From an uncultured Prevotella sp. (GTDB lineage: Bacteria; Bacteroidota; Bacteroidia; Bacteroidales; Bacteroidaceae), in NCBI GenBank assembly GCA_905210845.1, contig CAJLYG010000152.1:1-7800 (forward strand): a stretch of DNA of 7,800 bases. The letters run 5' to 3'. Both the position numbers and the translations under genes were made by a program. Numbering within the stretch: the stretch's first letter is position 1; every line of letters starts with the position of its first letter. Positions 1-4,708 of the stretch are shown here, piece after piece. A model generated the notes under the pieces. The model was given only the letters and a program-made list of their open reading frames with translations. It had not been told where the DNA came from and did not search any database.

Positions 1-25
1 CCGCAAACATGCAGCGTATCTTATA

Positions 26-56
26 TAAAGATACAGCAAACCGAGTGGAATACAAA
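26..56 (-). promoter_or_regulatory. Leftward Bacteroidetes-type promoter for a gene outside the window
   Basis: On the minus strand the -33 element TTTG (53-56) is followed after 19 bp by TATCTTTA (26-33), one base off the Bacteroidetes -7 consensus TAnnTTTG. Transcription would start near position 20 and run off the left edge, so the driven gene is not visible. The -7 box lies in a small inverted repeat, GTATCTT (16-22) and AAGATAC (28-34), and the -33 box lies in a second one, AAAATAAA (54-61) and TTTATTTT (72-79). The promoter belongs to a repeated element found again at 2584-2618. Confidence 0.6.
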
Positions 57-61
57 ATAAA
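27..61 (-). repeat. Promoter-element repeat, copy A
   Basis: This 35-bp stretch, read on the minus strand, matches 2584-2618 read on the plus strand at 34 of 35 positions. The only difference is a T instead of an A just before the shared GTATCTTT. The unit contains the -33 box, the whole 19-bp spacer (which includes TATTCCACTCGGTTTGC) and most of the -7 box. Identity through the spacer is more than two independent promoters would need. Confidence 0.85.
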
Positions 62-126
62 TATCGAAGATTTTATTTTCGGGAGAACAGCACTGCCATG
101 TGACAGGACCTGCATCTCATCCGCAC

Positions 127-171
127 AGGAATGAGGGCAAGGAGGAACGAAGACAACATGCCCTCATTTCT
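127..171 (-). repeat. Hairpin spanning the stop codon of the HTH gene
   Basis: AATGAGGGCA (130-139) and TGCCCTCATT (159-168) are perfect inverted repeats. The stem extends to 127-171 with one G-T pair, around a 19-nt loop. The TGA stop of the HTH gene (164-166 on the minus strand) sits inside one arm. No T-tract follows on the minus strand, so it is not a classical intrinsic terminator. It may stabilise the 3' end of the messenger or act with Rho. Confidence 0.5.
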
Positions 172-628
172 TCGGGACAAACGACTCCCAAGTTTGGTCG
201 TCATAGAAGACCCGGATCTCGGTGACATGTCGTTGCGGTTTGTCAATATATTTGATTTGTGTTTTCTCAATTGTTTTAGGTGTAGGATTTACACTACTAA
301 AAGAGAGGGGTGGATTTTGCGGTATAATAGGGGGAGTCTTATCACTTCCAAAATCGATCATCGGCTCCTGGGCAGGTTGATCAGGGGAATCAACAGATGG
401 AGAATCACCAGCCTTAGGATCCAAGAACATCTGTCCCGTACCAAACAGAAGCCAGTCGGTAGAGATCCCTGGTAGCTTCTTCTTGATCGCATCGACAATG
501 TTGAGCGTCGGTTTCGTTCGTCCGTTGAAGATGCTACTGAGTGAAGCAGGGGACATTCCTAAGAAGGAAGCGAACACTTGCTGAGTCATGTGCTGACTCT
601 CCATAATCTCCTTAATTCTATCTTTCAT
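164..628 (-). CDS. XRE/Cro-type helix-turn-helix transcriptional regulator
   Basis: This is a 154-residue predicted DNA-binding regulator. Residues 1-65 form a Cro/C1-type (HTH_3) domain: MTQQVFASFLGMS (14-26) is the first helix pair, SPASLSSIFNGRTKPT (26-41) the recognition helix and its turn, and a closing DWLLFGTG segment (58-65) follows. Residues 70-125 are a Pro/Ser/Asp-rich, probably disordered linker. The tail (about 133-154) ends in EIRVFYDDQTWESFVPKK, a short segment that looks structured. I chose the ATG at 626-628 because an in-frame ATG at 709 lies upstream of the probable transcription start (promoter 681-711) and would add an unlikely 27-residue leader. The leader RNA can fold a C-rich/G-rich hairpin (650-665). 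A hairpin covers the stop codon. Target genes are unknown; autoregulation is common in the family but not shown here. I recognise the family, not a named gene. Confidence 0.88.
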   Translation of the reverse strand: MKDRIKEIMESQHMTQQVFASFLGMSPASLSSIFNGRTKPTLNIVDAIKKKLPGISTDWLLFGTGQMFLDPKAGDSPSVDSPDQPAQEPMIDFGSDKTPPIIPQNPPLSFSSVNPTPKTIEKTQIKYIDKPQRHVTEIRVFYDDQTWESFVPKK

Positions 629-680
629 AAGCCTAAAAGTTGCTAAGACCCCTCCAAAAGGGGGGAATTTTATGACTTTA

Positions 681-711
681 CAAAGGTAAACATAATTTTC
701 GAAACTCACAA
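681..711 (-). promoter_or_regulatory. Promoter of the HTH regulator gene
   Basis: On the minus strand, TTG (709-711) is followed after 20 bp by TACCTTTG (681-688), a perfect match to the Bacteroidetes -7 box TAnnTTTG. The predicted start is near 675, giving a leader of roughly 45 nt before the ATG at 628. The position of this promoter is the main argument against the longer reading frame that begins at 709. Confidence 0.7.
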
Positions 712-1425
712 CATTTGTAGTTTGAATTTATCTTTTGAGATGAAAGATTTTATTTTCACAAATCTAAAATTAAAAGAAGAAAGGTACAAGATTCCAGAAT
801 GTAAAAACACAAATCTAAACTTTTAGATATTAAAACCTAATCAAGTAGAAGTCAAATCAGAATTTAAAACTAATTGGCTGAAATCGTGTTATTTAGAAGA
901 TATTAAGTCGAGAAATGGCAAATATGCAGTTTTTAGCCTTCAAATTCGGGATTAAAAGGGGTTAAAGAACGAATGATTTCAATTAAAGCACTGGTTTTTA
1001 GTTAATTATCAATTATATTAAGGTTTCGTATATTTATTAATTTCAATTTCTATATTTAGATATTTAGATATTTAATTCTTATTTAGCAGAATAGAAACAA
1101 ATGTAAATATATAAATCTAAAGATAAAAACTTAGGCAGACGCTTTTGAATTTACAATTTACAACTCGATATTTTTAAAATCATAAACAACAATAAATGTT
1201 AATTCTAAATTTTGGATGGCGTAAAAAGTGGGTTTTGGTCATTTTTGGGATTTTGGTGAACGGAGGGTCGTGACCTGCGAAATACGAGAGTTTTGGAGGT
1301 CCAAAATCAGGCTAATTCCTTTTATTTTCAGAGGATTAGAGGCTAAAAAATGGGTTAAGAAAATCCAGATTTTAGGGAAAAAGGGAGCAAGAAACGTCCA
1401 AAAATCGGCTGGAAAAGTGAATTTT
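712..1425. other. Gene-free intergenic stretch of about 710 bp
   Basis: I see no credible gene here. Positions 712 to about 1200 are very AT-rich and carry six copies of the ATCTAAA/TTTAGAT heptamer. From about 1201 to 1425 the plus strand becomes strongly G-skewed (by hand count roughly 61 G to 25 C) and holds small palindromes with 2-nt centres: GGTC-GT-GACC (1266-1275), TTTTGGA-GG-TCCAAAA (1291-1306) and AAAATC-CA-GATTTT (1360-1373). A degenerate 15-nt direct repeat lies at 1299-1313 and 1396-1410. An open frame from 1228 runs antisense into holA and shows no protein-like features. No convincing holA terminator is visible. Confidence 0.6.
762..1121. repeat. Cluster of six ATCTAAA/TTTAGAT heptamers
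   Basis: Exact copies lie at 762-768, 813-819, 822-828, 1055-1061, 1063-1069 and 1115-1121, in both orientations. Copies two and three face each other around a CT centre and form a 16-bp palindrome (813-828). Copies four and five are in tandem with an 8-bp period. Low complexity makes some repetition likely by chance, but six copies in 360 bp is more than I would expect even at this AT content. The role is unknown. Confidence 0.5.
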
Positions 1426-2454
1426 TCAGTGGAGAATGAAGAAAATCAGCTCCTTCATGAGGTCCCCAGGAGGCGTATTTGGGTTATCAATACCTTTACT
1501 TTTGGCATCGATCTCCCTCATCTTGGAAATAATCTGCATGGTCTTGACACCAGAGTAATTTCTCATGGCTGTGATATAATCCTTAGCTGCCCATGTCGAC
1601 CGTAATTCTAAGAATTGCGCGAGACTGTTTTCGTTCGTCCGATTGGGGGCATAATACGCCACCATCAGATTTTGGAAGAAATTAAAGAGCAACGGGAGAA
1701 AGGCGAACAAAGACCCTGCCTTGGGATTACTGTCAAAATATTTGATGATCTGGTTTGCCTTGTAAATATCACGGTTGATCACGGCATTCCGCAGTTCGAA
1801 GGCATTGAAATCCTTACTGATCCCAATTTGCTTTTCTACGATTTCCGGTGTGACCCTTTTACTGTCATCCGGCAAGGAGATGAGCACCTTGTCCAATTCT
1901 GAAGTCAACCGGTTCAGGTCTGCCCCTATATGGTCGGCGATCATCGACGCACTTTTGTGATCGATGGTAGCTCCCTTCAATTTCAGGTAGCCCTCCACGA
2001 AGCCCGGCAATTCATAGTCACGTTTCTTCTTGCTCTCGAAGACGACCCCATTTGCCTCAGCCCTTGAGAGGAACTTCTTCCGTCGGTCAATACTTCCGTT
2101 CTTATGGCAAAGCACAAGGATGGTCGATTTCACCGGTTTTTCGAAATATTTCTCAAGAGGTTCCGTACCCCGGAGATTCTGTGCCTCCTTGACGATCACG
2201 ACCCGATACTCTGCCATCATCGGATATCCCTTCGCCAAGTCGACGACCTGAACCGAGCTGACATCTGAACCAAAGACAATTGTTTGGTTGAAATCCCGTT
2301 CCTCCGGTCGGAGCACATGCGCTGCGATATAATCCGATATCTTATCGATATAGAAAGACTCATCACCCATTAATATATAAATAGGTGAAAAATGACGGGC
2401 TTTCAATTCGCTCATCACCGACTCGTATGTCTGAACAGGCTTTTTCTCCGGCAT
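1426..2454 (-). CDS. holA: DNA polymerase III delta subunit (clamp loader)
   Basis: The product is the delta subunit of the clamp-loader complex, which opens the beta sliding clamp and helps load it on primed DNA in the cytoplasm. The 342 residues match the usual family length. The N-terminal AAA+-like domain shows the delta signature SPIYILMGDESFYIDKI (23-39), which lacks a functional Walker A lysine as expected for delta, followed by PMMAEYRVVIVKEAQNL (78-94). The middle region has GADLNRLTSELDKV (177-190) and KDFNAFELRNAVINRD (214-229), both typical. The C-terminal collar domain ends in TPPGDLMKELIFFILH. The gene is transcribed from a divergent promoter at 2631-2661, which leaves a leader of about 170 nt containing the 2564-2598 palindrome. 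The ATG at 2452-2454 is the natural start. No intrinsic terminator is obvious downstream. Confidence 0.95.
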   Translation of the reverse strand: MPEKKPVQTYESVMSELKARHFSPIYILMGDESFYIDKISDYIAAHVLRPEERDFNQTIVFGSDVSSVQVVDLAKGYPMMAEYRVVIVKEAQNLRGTEPLEKYFEKPVKSTILVLCHKNGSIDRRKKFLSRAEANGVVFESKKKRDYELPGFVEGYLKLKGATIDHKSASMIADHIGADLNRLTSELDKVLISLPDDSKRVTPEIVEKQIGISKDFNAFELRNAVINRDIYKANQIIKYFDSNPKAGSLFAFLPLLFNFFQNLMVAYYAPNRTNENSLAQFLELRSTWAAKDYITAMRNYSGVKTMQIISKMREIDAKSKGIDNPNTPPGDLMKELIFFILH

Positions 2455-2563
2455 GTTATTCTCTGCTATCGTTAATCATCCATGCATCTGAAAGACACGG
2501 CTCACGCGGAACTTCCCATCAAACGATGTTTTAGAAGATTTGCACAAGCTACGCGGCACCTCC

Positions 2564-2598
2564 GGAATAAAAATAAAACTTGTTTTATTTTGTATTCC
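2564..2598. repeat. Long palindrome overlapping the rightward -33 box
   Basis: AAAATAAAAC (2570-2579) and GTTTTATTTT (2582-2591) are perfect 10-bp arms around TT. GGAATA (2564-2569) and TATTCC (2593-2598) extend the stem to 16 bp with one unpaired base at 2592. The right arm contains most of the rightward -33 TTTG (2589-2592). The hairpin would also form in the holA leader RNA. Copy A has a shortened version (54-61 with 72-79). Confidence 0.75.
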
Positions 2599-2618
2599 AC
2601 TCGGTTTGCAGTATCTTT
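2584..2618 (+). repeat. Promoter-element repeat, copy B
   Basis: This 35-bp unit is identical at 34 of 35 positions to 27-61 read on the opposite strand. It covers the -33 TTTG, the complete 19-bp spacer and the first seven bases of the -7 box of the rightward promoter. The two copies lie about 2.5 kb apart in inverted orientation, flanking the HTH regulator and holA. Confidence 0.85.
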
Positions 2619-2619
2619 G
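2589..2619 (+). promoter_or_regulatory. Rightward promoter of the HsdR-N-like gene and probably the esterase
   Basis: TTTG (2589-2592), exactly 19 bp, then TATCTTTG (2612-2619) is a perfect Bacteroidetes promoter. Transcription should begin near 2624-2626, giving a leader of about 120 nt before the ATG at 2744. The esterase gene starts 11 bp after the HsdR-N-like gene and has no good promoter of its own, so this promoter probably serves both. Confidence 0.75.
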
Positions 2620-2639
2620 CATTTGCATTGCAAAGATAC
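2611..2639. repeat. Inverted repeat containing both divergent -7 boxes
   Basis: GTATCTTTGCA (2611-2621) and TGCAAAGATAC (2629-2639) are perfect 11-bp arms around a 7-nt centre. Each arm carries a complete TATCTTTG -7 box, one per strand. The predicted start sites of the two transcripts fall in or near the centre. A protein bound here as a dimer, or competing polymerases, would affect both promoters at once. Confidence 0.85.
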
Positions 2640-2661
2640 AGTAAATCACTTGAATGGCAAA
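2631..2661 (-). promoter_or_regulatory. Leftward promoter of holA
   Basis: On the minus strand TTTG (2658-2661), exactly 19 bp, then TATCTTTG (2631-2638) is a perfect Bacteroidetes promoter with the same geometry as the rightward one. The predicted start near 2625 leaves a leader of about 170 nt before the holA ATG. Unlike the rightward promoter, its spacer does not carry the conserved TATTCCACTCGG sequence. Confidence 0.72.
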
Positions 2662-2743
2662 ATGAAATCCTTCATTTTTTGCGGCTTCAGGTTCACAGCT
2701 ATCCAGGACTGTCAATGCATGTTTTCTACAAAAGGTATTAGAA

Positions 2744-3193
2744 ATGATTTCATTAAACCTCCCCTCCTTTCAGATGAAGCTATCCGGCACGCAGGACAAG
2801 CCCACTATTTTCGACATTCTGCGCAAGAAGTACGTCGCGCTCACCCCCGAGGAATGGGTTAGACAACACTTTGTCCATTACCTGACGGAACATAAGGGGT
2901 ACCCCTATGCCCTGATGATGAACGAGGTGAACCTGTCCATCGGGTCCAAGAAGCTCCGTGCCGATAGTGTCCTGTACGATACGAACCTGCATCCCCGCAT
3001 GATTATCGAGTATAAAGCCCCTACCGTACAGATCACCCAAAAGGTCTTCGATCAGATCAGCACGTACAACTTACTTCTGAAAGTAGACTATCTCATCATC
3101 TCAAACGGATTATCCCATTATTGTTGCAAGATGGATTACTTGCATCAAAAATATTTATTTTTAGAAGAGATACCTGAATATCATAATATTTGA
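2744..3193 (+). CDS. Stand-alone HsdR N-terminal-like PD-(D/E)XK nuclease-fold protein
   Basis: This 149-residue protein matches the type I restriction enzyme R-subunit N-terminal domain family (HSDR_N_2) without the helicase motor. Visible features are LTPEEWVRQHFVHYL (33-47), an acidic residue E61, then RADSVLYD with D74, and MIIEYKAP with E89 and K91. This gives the D...E-x-K core of a PD-(D/E)XK nuclease fold. QITQKVFDQISTYN (96-109) supplies the conserved glutamines. The catalytic residues look intact, so it may cut or bind nucleic acid, but no modification or specificity subunit is nearby and a role in restriction is not supported. Small proteins of this kind are known beside holA in Bacteroidales (from memory). 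The ATG at 2744 fits the family N-terminus MISLNLPSF. It is divergent from holA and followed after 11 bp by the esterase gene. Confidence 0.88.
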   Translation: MISLNLPSFQMKLSGTQDKPTIFDILRKKYVALTPEEWVRQHFVHYLTEHKGYPYALMMNEVNLSIGSKKLRADSVLYDTNLHPRMIIEYKAPTVQITQKVFDQISTYNLLLKVDYLIISNGLSHYCCKMDYLHQKYLFLEEIPEYHNI

Positions 3194-3204
3194 CATAACG
3201 CATC

Positions 3205-4626
3205 ATGAACATTATGAAGAAAAGAATAAAATGGATCGCATGCCTTTTATTGCTATGCGATGCCCTTCAAGCTCAGACGCTGAGGACATTCACCTTAAAC
3301 GTCACAGAAAAAGGAGAGGCCACGCTAACGGTCTTCCTTCCCCAGAAACCGACGGGAAGGGCCATATTCGTGATCCCTGGCGGGGGATATGCCCAAACAA
3401 GCATCAGAAATGCCACCCAATGGGTACCCATGATGAACAAAAGAGGCATTGCCATGTGTTTCCTGAAATACAGGATGCCGCATGGAAACCGCACGCTGCC
3501 CCTCTCCGATGCCGTCAGGGCGATGCAGATCATCCGTGAGCATGCCAAGCAGTGGGAAATCAATCCCGTGGACATCGGCATCTGGGGAAATTCCGCTGGC
3601 GGGCATTTGGCAACAACCTTGGTCACGCATCCCGTCTATAATGTCCATCCCGCTTTCCAGATCCTCTTCTATCCTGTCATCACGATGGGAGACAAAGGCG
3701 TGCACAAAGGATCACAGGTCAATTTCTTAGGCAAAGACGCCACCAACAAACAAGTACAGGAGGAATTCTCTTCCGACAAGCATGTCACCCGTGAGACGCC
3801 GCCAGCCATTATCTTTGCCAGCGCAAACGACGAGGTCGTCCCTGTGGTCACCAATGGCATGGCTTATTTCAAGGCAATGGTAGAATCAGGTTGCGATGTA
3901 TCCCTGCACGTCTACCCAACCGGCGGACACGGTTGGGGATATGCCACCAAGCTGCCTTTCCACCAGGAGATGGTCAGGGAACTGAGCAGTTGGCTGAACA
4001 ATATTCGTCCTGCCGTCCAGAATTCGGCACTGAATCTCAAGAGAATCGGGGTCATCGGAGACAGTTATGTCCGCAACCACAGAAGACCCTACACGGAAAC
4101 ATGGCATTATAAGCTGGCAAAGAAATATGGCATGGAATACCTGAACTTCGGAAAGAACGGCAATTGCATCGCCATGGACCGCGACCGTTTCGGGGAAGCC
4201 ATGTACACCCGTTATGCGCAAATGCCTGACGACCTGGACTACCTGCTCGTCATTGCTGGGCATAACGACGCGACACTCCTCGACTCCATGGGAGGGATCA
4301 AGAAATACAAAGAGAAGCTTGACCTGTTGCTCAAAGGACTGAAGGAGAAGTACCCCAAGACAAAGATCATGTTCTATTCGCCTTGGATCTGCAAGAACTA
4401 CAAGGGAAGCAACCGTGAGAAGGTAATCCAGACAACAGCCCAGGAATGCATGAAGTTCAACGTCCCTTTCTTCAACGCTGCCGCCAACCACACGATCAAG
4501 GCTGAGGATGATGCTTTCCGGAAGACCTACTTCCAAACCCCTGATGATGATGCCCACCTGAACAGCAAAGGCCATGACCTCTTCCTGCCTGCAGCAGAGA
4601 AATTCTTCTTAGCGCATTTGAGGTAA
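3205..4626 (+). CDS. Secreted two-domain esterase: alpha/beta hydrolase plus SGNH hydrolase
   Basis: The 473-residue product begins with a signal peptide (about 1-23; likely cleavage in LQA-Q), so it acts in the periplasm or beyond. The first domain (about 25-268) is an alpha/beta hydrolase of the acetyl-xylan-esterase/BD-FAE-like type: oxyanion loop VIPGGGY (56-62), nucleophile elbow GNSAG with Ser130, Asp209 in NDEVVP, and His242 in GGHGWG. The second (about 279-473) is an SGNH/GDSL hydrolase: block I GDSY with Ser287, block II NFGKNG with Gly316, block III GHND with Asn354, and block V Asp448-x-x-His451. Both active sites look complete. With a sialidase next door, the likely job is removing O-acetyl groups from host sialic acids or another glycan, as NanS/EstA-type sialate esterases do in relatives; the substrate is inferred. 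It is probably co-transcribed with the preceding gene. A downstream ATG at 3214 is a possible alternative start. Confidence 0.88.
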   Translation: MNIMKKRIKWIACLLLLCDALQAQTLRTFTLNVTEKGEATLTVFLPQKPTGRAIFVIPGGGYAQTSIRNATQWVPMMNKRGIAMCFLKYRMPHGNRTLPLSDAVRAMQIIREHAKQWEINPVDIGIWGNSAGGHLATTLVTHPVYNVHPAFQILFYPVITMGDKGVHKGSQVNFLGKDATNKQVQEEFSSDKHVTRETPPAIIFASANDEVVPVVTNGMAYFKAMVESGCDVSLHVYPTGGHGWGYATKLPFHQEMVRELSSWLNNIRPAVQNSALNLKRIGVIGDSYVRNHRRPYTETWHYKLAKKYGMEYLNFGKNGNCIAMDRDRFGEAMYTRYAQMPDDLDYLLVIAGHNDATLLDSMGGIKKYKEKLDLLLKGLKEKYPKTKIMFYSPWICKNYKGSNREKVIQTTAQECMKFNVPFFNAAANHTIKAEDDAFRKTYFQTPDDDAHLNSKGHDLFLPAAEKFFLAHLR

Positions 4627-4628
4627 CA

Positions 4629-4660
4629 TTTGGAAGTTACGGGATTATTTCGTACCTTTG
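4629..4660 (+). promoter_or_regulatory. Promoter of the sialidase gene
   Basis: TTTG (4629-4632), 20 bp, then TACCTTTG (4653-4660) matches the Bacteroidetes consensus. It begins three bases after the esterase stop codon, giving a leader of about 45 nt. A small inverted repeat, GTAAC (4623-4627) and GTTAC (4636-4640), brackets the -33 box and could be an operator half-site pair, although five base pairs is weak evidence. The sialidase can therefore be expressed separately from the esterase. Confidence 0.65.
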
Positions 4661-4708
4661 TGACCAACATACAAGCTTTTATGTCTAATAACTAAAATTT
4701 CATACCGC

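Noticed and set aside
629..709. N-terminal extension of the HTH gene to an in-frame ATG at 709
   Set aside because: The promoter at 681-711 places the transcription start downstream of that ATG, and the HTH domain begins naturally at the ATG at 626-628.
1409..1429. Possible holA terminator hairpin
   Set aside because: The stem has a mismatch on the holA RNA, is mostly A-T, and has no adjoining T-tract on the minus strand.
1228..1605. Plus-strand open frame of 125 codons
   Set aside because: Its second half is antisense to holA, its first half lies in the G-skewed gap, and the translation shows no domain or compositional sign of a real protein.
2659..2680. AAAATGAA/TTCATTTT hairpin followed by two Ts, as an attenuator of the HsdR-N-like gene
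   Set aside because: The stem is almost entirely A-T with a 4-nt loop and a very short T-tract, too weak to call. It also overlaps the holA -33 box.
2482..2862. Plus-strand open frame of 126 codons overlapping the divergent promoter
   Set aside because: It starts upstream of the predicted rightward transcription start and overlaps the well-supported HsdR-N-like gene in another frame.
3184..3194. Separate promoter for the esterase (TAATATTTG)
   Set aside because: It has three rather than two bases between TA and TTTG and no good -33 box, and it would give an almost leaderless message.
3247..3258. Lipoprotein signal (LLLLC) in the esterase
   Set aside because: The residue before Cys18 is Leu, not Gly/Ala/Ser, so a lipobox is not supported; signal peptidase I cleavage after residue 23 fits better.
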